Positions 1 to 6,170 of a stretch of 8,421 nt of DNA are shown here, in pieces. The stretch covers positions 1 through 8,421 of the forward strand of contig BNVT01000048.1 of the NCBI GenBank assembly GCA_025998295.1, in the 5' to 3' direction. The notes beneath the pieces were generated by a model, which did not search any database, was not told where the DNA came from, and worked only from the letters and a program-made list of their open reading frames with translations. A program made the position numbers and the translations under genes. Positions within the stretch are counted from its first letter, which is position 1; every line of letters starts with the position of its first letter. This DNA is from Endomicrobiia bacterium (lineage in GTDB: Bacteria > Elusimicrobiota > Endomicrobiia > Endomicrobiales > Endomicrobiaceae).

Positions 1-57
1 CCCTTCTTGATTTAGGCTGGCACTTCTATATGTCTTTTGTCGCTTTGCGTTAAACAT
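1..57 (-). CDS. Possible 5' end of a gene running off the left edge
   Basis: An ATG at 57-55 on the minus strand opens a frame that stays open to the window edge (19 codons, starting MFNAKRQKTYRS). A GAGG lies three bases upstream of the ATG, which is close for a ribosome binding site. The peptide is basic and I do not recognise it. It is too short to prove coding and could equally be a chance open frame in decayed DNA like that to its right. Confidence 0.2.
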   Translation of the reverse strand, partial: MFNAKRQKTYRSASLNQEG

Positions 58-200
58 AATCCTCAAACTTTGCTCCTTTTTTGCAAAAAAAACGCTCTCA
101 AGGTAAATTTTCTAAATAATCTTTTGCATAGCTTAAACTACTCCAAATTATGTTCTCTTTGCTTAAATCCCTACACTCTTACAACTCAAAATAATAGAGT

Positions 201-316
201 CTTTGTTAATAACTAACTTACAACTTTACACAATCAACTTGACACTTCTCTTCCAAAATAGAGGCTTTGTTAATAACTAACTTGCAACTTTACACAATCA
301 ACTTGACACTTCCCTT
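201..316. repeat. Two-copy direct repeat, 52-bp unit
   Basis: Positions 201-252 and 265-316 are copies of one 52-base unit beginning CTTTGTTAATAACTAACTT. They differ at only two positions, and the start-to-start distance is 64. On the minus strand both copies encode the same short peptide in one frame (KCQVDCVKL). The right-hand copy is the tail of the small frame at 270-422, so the array looks like a recent duplication of a gene's 3' end. Confidence 0.85.
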
Positions 317-422
317 TTCTCTTTCTTTTTTGTTCTTTGACTGCTTTATATTTCTTTCTTTTTATCTGCTTCTTATCTATTGACATATTATGGGGTGTCT
401 TTGACGCAGGTAACATCGCCAT
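270..422 (-). CDS. Small basic ORF, 50 residues, function unknown
   Basis: ATG at 422, stop TAA at 270-272. The product is 50 residues with a lysine/arginine-dense middle (around residues 17-37) and a tail KCQVDCVKLQVSY carrying two cysteines. A TAA sits directly before the ATG, so there is no longer version in this frame. Only a weak GGA lies upstream. The 3' end is duplicated further along the strand (201-252), where the frame is shifted. It may be a real small gene, a fragment of a decayed one, or a chance frame in purine-rich DNA. Confidence 0.22.
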   Translation of the reverse strand: MAMLPASKTPHNMSIDKKQIKRKKYKAVKEQKRKRKGKCQVDCVKLQVSY

Positions 423-621
423 TTATCCATACATGGTGTTGTTGTAACACAACATGATTTTGTAATACGCCTCTTATTTTATTTGTCGATTAGTTTTCCT
501 ATTTCTTCACTGTTGCACGCCTTTGCTGTTTACTTGCAAATCTTGTTGTCACTTTGCTGTCTTAACCAGCTTTCTATTTAAAGGTTGGTGCCTCTCTCTA
601 GCAGTGTCTGCATCTACGGCA

Positions 622-1200
622 TCAGCTTTTATTTGCAAGTTTAGAGGCCGCTTTATCTATTCCCAACATATTTATCTCGTAAAAAATATTAACCGCGGTC
701 TCCTTAATTGACTTTATTTCTTCTTTATCTTCTTGAGTGAGCTTGGATAATACAAAATCTGCCGATTGAACAAATTTCGGCAGTGGGCCTATGCCAAGTT
801 TCATCCTAGGGAAATTACTTGTATGCAAATGGTCTATTATGGAATTTATTCCATTATGCCCCCCGGCAGAACCAGCCATCCTGATTCTATACTCACCTAT
901 TGGTATTGAAAAATCATCATAAAAAACAAAAATTTCTTCCGGGTCTATTTTATAATACTTTGCAAAAGCAGAAACTGAAATTCCCGAAAGATTCATAAAA
1001 CCCATAGGCTTTAAAAGCCATATCTTGCCATTAGGATCGTCGCAAAAAGAAACATCCGCAATATTGTTCCAATTTTTAAATTTCAGATACTTTGATGTCG
1101 CTATTTCATCTAAAACAATAAACCCAAAATTATGCCGAGTATTTTCGTATTTCTGACCCGGATTGCCAAGCCCTACAAAAAGCTTAATCTGCTTGCTCAT
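622..1200 (-). CDS. pth: Peptidyl-tRNA hydrolase
   Basis: Cytoplasmic esterase that frees tRNA from peptidyl-tRNAs that drop off stalled ribosomes; normally essential. At 192 residues it has the usual bacterial Pth length. Visible family motifs: VGLGNPG at 9-15 with Asn13; TRHNFGF at 21-27 with the catalytic His23; FMNLSG with Asn70; the YDD segment at 94-96, which aligns with the catalytic-base aspartate region; and GGHNGI at 113-118 with Asn116. The ATG at 1200 puts the first motif at the standard distance. A GGAG lies about 12 bases upstream, so the ribosome site is weak. The gene begins 43 bases after the rplY stop, consistent with being last in the glmU-prs-rplY-pth operon. It ends on TGA at the expected length. 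Confidence 0.96.
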   Translation of the reverse strand: MSKQIKLFVGLGNPGQKYENTRHNFGFIVLDEIATSKYLKFKNWNNIADVSFCDDPNGKIWLLKPMGFMNLSGISVSAFAKYYKIDPEEIFVFYDDFSIPIGEYRIRMAGSAGGHNGINSIIDHLHTSNFPRMKLGIGPLPKFVQSADFVLSKLTQEDKEEIKSIKETAVNIFYEINMLGIDKAASKLANKS

Positions 1201-1243
1201 AAATTAAAGCAACTCCGTGTTGTTTGTTATATTTTCAATTAAT

Positions 1244-1927
1244 TTATTTCTTTGCTCCAGCCGCAGGAGTTGCAGCTGTTGCGGTTTCTTCACCTTCCTT
1301 ATCTTTCTTACCTTTGCTTATCACTTCAGGCTGAGTTGCTTCTTCACCTTCCGCAACAGGTTTTTCTTCTTCTAATGATACAGCAACAACGTTAATTATC
1401 AATGTTGACAAATCCTGAATATAAGACACACCGTTAAGTTTAGGTAAATCTGCAACGGTAATTCCGTGTCCTATACCTAGTGCGCTTACGTCAATACTAA
1501 TCTTGTTAGGAATGCTCTTAGGCAACGCTTTTACTTTAACTTCTCTAACTATAAATTCCATAACGCCACCAAAGTTTTTAACTCCGTCAGCCACGCCATC
1601 AATGTGTATAGGAACTAAAACTTCAACTTCATCCTCAAGAGAAATAGATTGAAAATCTATATGTATAGGACGCTGTGTAATTACGTCTCTCTGCAAGAAC
1701 TTTACAATTGTAGGCTTCTTACTGTCTTTAAAGTTTAAATCTATTATCACGTTTGCACCATTTTCTTCCATTATCGAAACAAAAGTTTTTGAGTCCACTG
1801 ATATAGATTCAGATTTTATATCTTTTCCGTAAAATACAGCAGGAACTTTCCCTGATTTTCTCAAAGCCGAAATATTTCCTTTTGATCCCGGTTGTCTTAC
1901 TTCAACATCTAAAATCACTGCCTTCAT
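1244..1927 (-). CDS. rplY: 50S ribosomal protein L25, CTC/TL5 long form
   Basis: 5S rRNA-binding protein of the large subunit. At 227 residues this is the two-domain CTC/TL5 form rather than the short L25 of about 95 residues. Residues 1-95 make the RNA-binding L25 domain, with GSKGNISALRKSGKVPAVFYG at 14-34 and QRPIHIDFQ at 85-93. Residues about 98-185 make the TL5 C-terminal beta domain (VEVLVPIHIDG, then the VREVKVKALPKSIP stretch). The last 40 or so residues are a low-complexity Glu/Lys/Ala/Thr tail, common in this family and probably disordered. The start is set by a GGAGG six bases before the ATG. Prs ends 54 bases upstream and pth starts 43 bases downstream, so the three are probably cotranscribed. 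Confidence 0.95.
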   Translation of the reverse strand: MKAVILDVEVRQPGSKGNISALRKSGKVPAVFYGKDIKSESISVDSKTFVSIMEENGANVIIDLNFKDSKKPTIVKFLQRDVITQRPIHIDFQSISLEDEVEVLVPIHIDGVADGVKNFGGVMEFIVREVKVKALPKSIPNKISIDVSALGIGHGITVADLPKLNGVSYIQDLSTLIINVVAVSLEEEKPVAEGEEATQPEVISKGKKDKEGEETATAATPAAGAKK

Positions 1928-1933
1928 TTAAAT

Positions 1934-1938
1934 CCTCC
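1934..1938 (-). promoter_or_regulatory. Ribosome binding site of rplY
   Basis: A perfect GGAGG core lies six bases before the rplY ATG. It is the strongest Shine-Dalgarno site in the operon, fitting the high demand for a ribosomal protein, and it fixes the start codon. Confidence 0.8.
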
Positions 1939-1981
1939 ATTGTCATTACAAGTGCAATGTTTCTTACGGCAAATTACTTCT

Positions 1982-2914
1982 TCACAAAAAGAGCGCACTT
2001 ATTGACTCGTCGTTCGAAATTCTCAAGATGGCTTCAGCCAACATTGAAGCTATACTTAAAACAACTATCTTTTCAGTTGGCCCTTCCTTTGCGAGCGGAA
2101 TTGAATCGGTTATTACAAGTTCTTCTATAGATGAATCCTGAATTCTCTGTTTAGATCTTCCTGAAAGAACTCCGTGTGACGCTGCCGCAAAAACTTTAAT
2201 TGCTCCTTTTGCCTTTATCACATCTGCAACTTTTGTCAAAGTTATAGCTGTATCAACTAAATCATCTAGAATTATACAATTTTTATTCTTTACTTCACCA
2301 ATGACATTCATGATGTAAGCTTCATTGGGGCGAGGTCTTCTTTTATCAACAATCACTAAATCAGCATTAAAATGCTTTGCGAAGGATCTCGCTCTTTCAA
2401 CGCCACCAGCATCAGGAGAAACTATTACAATATCGCTTAAATTTTTTTCTTTAAAATAACTTAATAACACGGGCATACCGTAAAGATGATCAACAGGTAT
2501 ATCAAAGAAACCTTGTATTTGACCTGCATGCAAATCCATTGTTAAAACTCTTGTAATTCCGGCAGTGGCAAAAAGATTTGCAACAAGTCTTGCTGTAATA
2601 GGCACTCTTGGTTCAGACTTTCTGTCTTGTCTTGCATAGCCGTAATAAGGGACAACTGCTGTTATTCTCTTTGCCGAAGCCCTTTTTAATGCATCAGCAA
2701 TAATTAAGAGTTCCATCAAATTCTCATTTACTGGAGAGCTTGTAGGTTGAATTACATAACAATCTGCGCCTCTAACATTATCAACAATTTTAACCTGCAC
2801 TTCGCCGTCGCCAAAACGACCGATTCTTGCTTCACTCAACTCAACTTTAAGCTTCTGTGTAATTTGTTTTGCTAGTTCGATATTGGCGTTACCTGAAATA
2901 ATCTTGAGTTTCAT
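1982..2914 (-). CDS. prs: Ribose-phosphate pyrophosphokinase (PRPP synthetase)
   Basis: Makes PRPP from ribose 5-phosphate and ATP for purine, pyrimidine, histidine and NAD synthesis. At 310 residues it is the usual length of class I Prs. Visible motifs: FGDGE at 34-38; the ATP-site segment PYYGYARQDRK at 89-99; TMDLHAGQIQGFF at 125-137 with His129; VSPDAGG at 165-171; the catalytic loop VDKRRPRPN at 189-197; and the PRPP/ribose-phosphate loop ILDDLVDTAIT at 215-225. That loop is odd: the family normally has DTAGT or DTCGT, and here the glycine is Ile224. The codons read GCT-ATA-ACT in the given sequence. The ATG at 2914 follows an AAGGGGG. The gene ends on TGA. It follows a frameshifted insert downstream of glmU, so its expression may depend on readthrough of the operon transcript. 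Confidence 0.96.
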   Translation of the reverse strand: MKLKIISGNANIELAKQITQKLKVELSEARIGRFGDGEVQVKIVDNVRGADCYVIQPTSSPVNENLMELLIIADALKRASAKRITAVVPYYGYARQDRKSEPRVPITARLVANLFATAGITRVLTMDLHAGQIQGFFDIPVDHLYGMPVLLSYFKEKNLSDIVIVSPDAGGVERARSFAKHFNADLVIVDKRRPRPNEAYIMNVIGEVKNKNCIILDDLVDTAITLTKVADVIKAKGAIKVFAAASHGVLSGRSKQRIQDSSIEELVITDSIPLAKEGPTEKIVVLSIASMLAEAILRISNDESISALFL

Positions 2915-2918
2915 AATG

Positions 2919-2925
2919 CCCCCTT
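2919..2925 (-). promoter_or_regulatory. Ribosome binding site of prs
   Basis: AAGGGGG lies four bases before the prs ATG. The run of five G gives several overlapping pairings with the 16S rRNA tail and supports this start. Confidence 0.6.
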
Positions 2926-2951
2926 GTTATATACGACTCCCATGTGCAAAA

Positions 2952-3405
2952 TTACTCATATATTTCTTTTTCGCCTCCCGTACGACACGCGTAACACTTA
3001 TAAGAACCATCTTCGTTATAAAAATTTTCGAAAGCATCGATCGAACCAACTACCTCTTGAGTGCGTTCCACGTTCTCCTCCAACCTTTTAACGTTAGGTT
3101 TCTTCTTCAAAACAGACTCATCAGCCAGCCCCGCAACCCGCAAGAGCCTCTTTTGCAAGTTCTAAAGTAGTTTCCCATGCATCATTCATGCCCCTTATCC
3201 CAAACCTCTTGTTTACGCTTCGCATCATATCTGCAACACCCACCACTCTACTGGCCATCATCGCATCGACATTCAACTCACAAGCTTCCCTGCAAGCCTC
3301 AACAGCCTTATAGCAAAAGCTTCTCAATACTGCTTTATCCAAACCCTTTGCAACAGAAGCTAGTTGACTATAAACATAATATTTACTTGCAGGTTTTTCT
3401 ACTTT
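2952..3405 (-). pseudogene. Frameshifted unknown gene inserted between glmU and prs
   Basis: Two overlapping frames make one protein-like sequence. Frame one is open from 3405 to the TGA at 3121-3123; its only usable start is TTG at 3342, giving 73 residues. Frame two is open from 3161 to the TAA at 2952-2954. They join smoothly if the four-base G run (C run 3129-3132 on the plus strand) is read as three. The join then reads EALAGCGLADESVLKKK, for about 129 residues from the TTG. The product looks helical and charged, with Cys clusters (FCYKAVEACREACEL, later CYACRTGG). I do not recognise the family. The DNA is visibly richer in G+C than glmU and prs, suggesting transfer. The open frame overlaps the last bases of glmU. 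A sequencing error or programmed slippage could also explain the shift. Confidence 0.55.
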
Positions 3406-4738
3406 TTAATTCTTGTCTTGCTCTTGCTATTGCAAGTTTCCCTGACGGCACATCGTTTGTTATAGTTGACCCTGCCGCTATTAATGCTCCGAAACCTACT
3501 CTAACCGGAGCTACAAAATTAACATTGGAACCTACAAATGACTTTGAGCCTATAATTGTTTGATGTTTTTTTTCTCCGTCATAATTACAAGTTATTGTCC
3601 CAGCGCCAATATTTACATCTTTGCCAACATTTGCATCCCCTATATAAGAAAGATGCTTAACTTGGGAATTTTTTGCTATTACAGCTTTTTTTATTTCTGA
3701 AAAATTACCTATTCCTACATTTTCTTTTAAAACAGATTCTTGTCTTATGTGAGCAAACGGTCCGATTTTAACTTTTTTATCTATAACTGCTCCTTTCACA
3801 TAAGAGTACAACACAGTACTCTCATCACCAATTTTAGAGTCTATTATATAACTTGTACCTTTTATTACACATTTTTTGCCTATTGAAACACCTTTGTCTA
3901 TAAATACTCCCGGATAAATAACAGTATCACTGCCAATTTTTGCGTCATAAGAAATATATACATTAGTTGCATCTACAAAGGTAATGCCTTTATCTAAAAG
4001 TTCTTTTATTTTGTTATTTTTCAATATGGCTTCGGCTTGAGAAAGCTCAACTCTGTTGTTTATACCCTTAACTTCATATTCATCTTTAACTGTGATTAAA
4101 GATACTTTTTTACCAAATTCTTTAAGTATCGCAATAGTGTCTGTTAAGTAATACTCTTTTTTTGCATTATTTTGTTTGACCTTTGAAATGGCTTGCCATA
4201 AATTTTTATCAAAACAATAAACGCCCGAATTTATTTCTTTTATCAGCTTCTCAATTAAATTAGAATCTTTTTCTTCGCTTATCTTTTCTAAAAATCCATC
4301 TTTTCTTACAATTCTGCCGTAACCAAAAGGATTTTCAACTTTAGCAGACAATACCGTAACAGCAGAATTTGTTTTTTCATTGTTTTTCATTAAAGACAGC
4401 AATGTTGAAGATTTAATTAAAGGAACGTCTCCATTTATAACCAGTATATTGCCACTGTAATTCTTTAAAACTTTTTCAGCCTGCATTACTGCATGAGCCG
4501 AACCGAGCTGTTCTTTTTGATAGACAAACTTTACATTACTGCCGGACAAATATTCTTCAACAATCTTAGCACCGTGCCCCAATACAACAACAATATTGTC
4601 AGGTTTTAAAGTGGAAGCAGCATCTATAACCCATTCTACCAAAGGCTTACCTGAAAGTTTATGCATAACTTTAGGCAAAGAAGACTTCATTCTTGCACCA
4701 CTGCCCGCAGCAAGTATTACAGCTGAAAAATTTTTCAT
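3383..4738 (-). CDS. glmU: Bifunctional UDP-GlcNAc pyrophosphorylase / glucosamine-1-phosphate acetyltransferase
   Basis: Acetylates GlcN-1-P and then uridylates it to UDP-GlcNAc, the precursor of peptidoglycan and LPS. With the ATG at 4738 it has 451 residues, the family's normal size. The N-terminal uridylyltransferase domain (1-230) shows LAAGSGARMKSSLPKVMHKL at 9-28, QLGSAHA at 78-84, GDVPLI at 103-108 with the metal-binding Asp104, INSGVYCFD at 169-177 and GINNR at 225-229. The C-terminal left-handed beta-helix (about 250-440) shows hexapeptide repeats, GPFAHIRQ at 326-333, GNFSEIKK at 344-351, HLSYIGDA at 362-369 with the catalytic-type His362, and AGTITCNYDG at 379-388. An in-frame ATG at 4804 would add 22 hydrophobic residues with no counterpart in the family, so I prefer 4738, although the upstream ATG has the better ribosome site. 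First gene of the operon. Confidence 0.96.
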   Translation of the reverse strand: MKNFSAVILAAGSGARMKSSLPKVMHKLSGKPLVEWVIDAASTLKPDNIVVVLGHGAKIVEEYLSGSNVKFVYQKEQLGSAHAVMQAEKVLKNYSGNILVINGDVPLIKSSTLLSLMKNNEKTNSAVTVLSAKVENPFGYGRIVRKDGFLEKISEEKDSNLIEKLIKEINSGVYCFDKNLWQAISKVKQNNAKKEYYLTDTIAILKEFGKKVSLITVKDEYEVKGINNRVELSQAEAILKNNKIKELLDKGITFVDATNVYISYDAKIGSDTVIYPGVFIDKGVSIGKKCVIKGTSYIIDSKIGDESTVLYSYVKGAVIDKKVKIGPFAHIRQESVLKENVGIGNFSEIKKAVIAKNSQVKHLSYIGDANVGKDVNIGAGTITCNYDGEKKHQTIIGSKSFVGSNVNFVAPVRVGFGALIAAGSTITNDVPSGKLAIARARQELKSRKTCK

Positions 4739-4825
4739 TAATAAAATCCAAAATAAATCCAAAACTTTATACCTTCGGGTAAAATAATACATAAATATAT
4801 ACATAAAACCTTCATAAACAATGGC

Positions 4826-4854
4826 ATTGTAACAAAAATATTTTAAAATAACAA
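4826..4854 (-). promoter_or_regulatory. Sigma-70-type promoter of the glmU operon
   Basis: On the minus strand, TTGTTA (4854-4849) and TACAAT (4831-4826) are separated by exactly 17 bases, a near-consensus -35/-10 pair. Transcription would start near 4819, about 80 bases before the preferred glmU ATG at 4738 and about 15 bases before the alternative ATG at 4804. The cassette's inverted repeat begins at 4859, four bases behind the -35 box, so any upstream activating sequence has been replaced by the cassette end. Confidence 0.65.
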
Positions 4855-4858
4855 TTTA

Positions 4859-4955
4859 TTAGACCTCTTACATAACTTAAGTATTAAACTTTAGAATTAC
4901 AAATACCTGCAACTTGGAGTTAAATCGCAATCCAAAAGGTCTTTTATAATTACTA
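4859..4955 (+). repeat. Left 97-bp inverted repeat of the cassette
   Basis: This arm pairs with 6067-6163 with nine mismatches and no gaps. Within the arm, AGACCT near its outer end (4861-4866) and AGGTCT near its inner end (4937-4942) are themselves inverted, so each arm might once have been a small element of its own. Its outer end lies beside the glmU promoter. Confidence 0.9.
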
Positions 4956-5133
4956 TATCTGTCTTTTTAAGACTATTTCGAACCTTTTAACAAATTGTTC
5001 CTTAAGAAACAAGTATAATCAAGGTGTATAAGGGTGTTGGATATTGACACTCATATAGGGCTAAAGGCCCGTATGTATACTATGAATTTTTCACTAAATC
5101 CTCATCATCTGATGAAATCTCCCTATTTAACTC

Positions 5134-5273
5134 CTTATCTTCTTTTGTCAGCTTTGAGTGTTTATTTGATTGAACTTCTTATCTTCTTTTGTCAGCTTTT
5201 GAGTAGTGCTTCTTTGATCTCTTTTTTTAGAACTAGCTTGAATGCTTCTTTGATCGCTTTTTTTTAGAACTAG
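5134..5273. repeat. Two nested direct duplications inside the cassette
   Basis: A 26-27-base unit beginning CTTATCTTCTTTTGTCAGC occurs at 5134-5159 and 5178-5204. A second unit of 30-31 bases, beginning TGCTTCTTTGATC and ending TTAGAACTAG, occurs at 5207-5236 and 5243-5273. Copies differ by a base or two, including T-run length changes. On the minus strand these read as K/E-rich peptide (AIKEAF, EIKEALL) in shifting frames, as if a coding sequence had been duplicated and frameshifted. Confidence 0.75.
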
Positions 5274-5412
5274 TGTGTTTGTATGTATTTTGCCTAAGTC
5301 CTAATAAATTGTATCTGCCATGTATCTTATTGTCTTTTTGTCTTTCTTTGTACAAATCAGTGTCTATTTCAAATAAACTAAGATCGTTCCTTGCCCTATT
5401 ATCTATGCGCAT
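5233..5412 (-). pseudogene. Short minus-strand frame inside the cassette, unknown
   Basis: ATG at 5412 to TAG at 5233-5235, 59 residues, starting MRIDNRARNDLSLFEIDTDL and ending in a lysine/serine tail that runs into the duplicated segment at 5207-5273. Composition is protein-like, without the hydrophobic phenylalanine/leucine runs seen on the opposite strand. No ribosome site is evident and I recognise no family. It is probably a fragment of a longer gene broken by frameshifts, since nearby stretches upstream also read like protein in other frames. Confidence 0.25.
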
Positions 5413-5618
5413 ATTACTTACTTATCTTTAATGCCACTACTACCAACGGTTATTGTATGTCTATTATTCTTTTAGCTTGCCACTTTTGCTGTTTTTGAAG
5501 TCTTTGTATCAATTGTAGCATAATCACTGCTACTTCTACTTCTAGCGCTTTGTTTAACAATACCTATTCTCATCTCGCATATTCCCCACTACTTGTTAAT
5601 ACTTCTTCTTACATACCA

Positions 5619-5798
5619 TATGTCTATTGTCCACAACTTTTACTGACATTGGATGTCTAATCTAGTAGTATGTATTGTAACTGTCTTAAAGTGATAATAT
5701 GTTCGAATACCCTATGTCTATTGTCCACAACTTTTGCTGACATTGGATGTCTAATCTAGTAGTATGTATTGTAACTGTCTTAAGTGATAATATGTTCG
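5619..5798. repeat. 86/87-bp direct repeat with internal hairpin
   Basis: Positions 5619-5705 and 5713-5798 carry the same unit, from TATGTCTATTGTCCAC to ATATGTTCG, with one substitution and one single-base length difference. Start-to-start distance is 94. Each copy contains GACATTGGATGTC, a five-base-pair stem with a three-base loop. Similarity continues weakly past each copy (AATACCCTA versus AATTACCCTAA), so the original unit was about 94 bases. Confidence 0.85.
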
Positions 5799-5847
5799 GG
5801 AATTACCCTAAAGTATTCAAACATCATCTTTACTATCTTTTCTATAC

Positions 5848-5988
5848 TCAATTTTCTCTTTGCTCACCTACTTGCCCTATCTTTTCTTTTCTCTTCTTTT
5901 CTCTTCTTTTCTCTTCTTCTCTTCTCTCCTTGCTATCCTTGACTCTTTTATCAAATGCTTTCTTTACTCCCATTAATACTAAATCCAT
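5848..5988 (-). pseudogene. Short charged frame inside the cassette, unknown
   Basis: ATG at 5988 to TGA at 5848-5850, 46 residues. After MDLVLMGVKKAFDKRVKDSK comes a run of Arg/Glu/Lys encoded by a purine tract (the plus-strand pyrimidine repeat at 5882-5926, period about ten bases). The start resembles an amphipathic helix and the middle would be a highly charged helix. No clear ribosome site and no family recognised. A chance frame across a microsatellite is a real alternative. Confidence 0.22.
5882..5926. repeat. Pyrimidine microsatellite
   Basis: A plus-strand tract made only of C and T with a repeating TCTTTTCTCT unit (about ten bases) that degrades at the right end. Such all-pyrimidine tracts are prone to slippage and can form unusual DNA structures. 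It lies inside the cassette and underlies the charged minus-strand frame there. Confidence 0.75.
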
Positions 5989-6066
5989 TACATCTGACCT
6001 AACTGCATTCTTTTTTGTTTCATAGTACTTCTATTGTACTTTTATGTGTTGGTTATGCTAGAGGTC

Positions 6067-6163
6067 TAGTAATTACAAAAGACCTTTTGGACTGCGATTT
6101 AACCCTGAGTTGCAGGTATTTGTAATTCTAAAATTTAATACTTAAGGTTTGCAAGAGGTCTAA
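6067..6163 (-). repeat. Right 97-bp inverted repeat of the cassette
   Basis: The mate of 4859-4955. Most of its nine differences are transitions, as expected from gradual decay rather than recombination. Its outer end is followed within five bases by a TAG, after which the long plus-strand frame at 6171 opens. Confidence 0.9.
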
Positions 6164-6170
6164 TGACTAG

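Larger units (their letters stand above)
58..621. other. Gene-poor stretch downstream of pth
   Basis: There is no intact gene of normal length here. The minus strand is purine-rich and shows several short, mutually out-of-frame stretches that read like protein. Near 60-175 one frame continues across a TAG and a TGA. Around 370-470 a frame reads GVLQNHVVLQQHHVWINGD before ending. Just past pth, a frame shifted from pth reads about 28 residues and stops near 535. I read this as remnants of decayed genes rather than designed intergenic DNA. No convincing terminator for the operon is visible after pth. Confidence 0.4.
4859..6163. mobile_element. 1.3-kb inverted-repeat-bounded cassette, probably a decayed mobile element
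   Basis: The two ends are 97-base inverted repeats (4859-4955 and 6067-6163) that match at 88 of 97 positions when one is reverse-complemented. The tips read TTAGACCTCTT inward. TA lies on each side of GACCTC...GAGGTC (4860-4861 and 6161-6162), compatible with a TA target duplication, but TA is its own reverse complement and could simply be part of the repeat. The size fits a simple insertion sequence, yet the inside holds no intact gene and no transposase motif that I can find. The minus strand keeps short K/E-rich frames, and the inside contains its own duplications. It could be a decayed insertion sequence, a non-autonomous derivative, or two copies of a 97-bp element in opposite orientation. 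Confidence 0.55.

Noticed and set aside
76..92. TTTTTTGCAAAAAA palindrome as a terminator of the operon
   Set aside because: Stem is almost all A-T and over 500 bases past pth; not a credible rho-independent terminator.
434..455. Hairpin TGTTGT/ACAACA downstream of pth
   Set aside because: Only six pairs with no T-run on either strand.
523..711. Plus-strand frame of 62 codons
   Set aside because: It overlaps the end of pth on the other strand and is a Phe/Leu/Ser-rich antisense shadow.
1882..2130. Plus-strand frame of 82 codons
   Set aside because: Antisense to the prs end and rplY start; both have far stronger family evidence.
2883..3563. Plus-strand frames of 95 and 128 codons over the operon
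   Set aside because: Antisense to the insert, to prs and to the glmU end; no ribosome site and shadow-like composition.
4596..4787. Plus-strand frame of 63 codons
   Set aside because: Antisense to the start of glmU.
5034..5267. Plus-strand hydrophobic frame in the cassette
   Set aside because: Leu/Phe/Ser runs come from T-rich DNA. The minus strand reads more like protein, and the frame crosses the two duplications. A TATAAT at 5014-5019 lacks a properly spaced -35.
5747..6025. Plus-strand frame of 92 codons with a Ser/Leu/Phe run
   Set aside because: Its membrane-like core is the translation of the pyrimidine microsatellite at 5882-5926.
4859..6163. CRISPR array or integron-like attachment array
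   Set aside because: Repeats come in pairs with different units and spacings; no regular repeat-spacer pattern and no integrase text.
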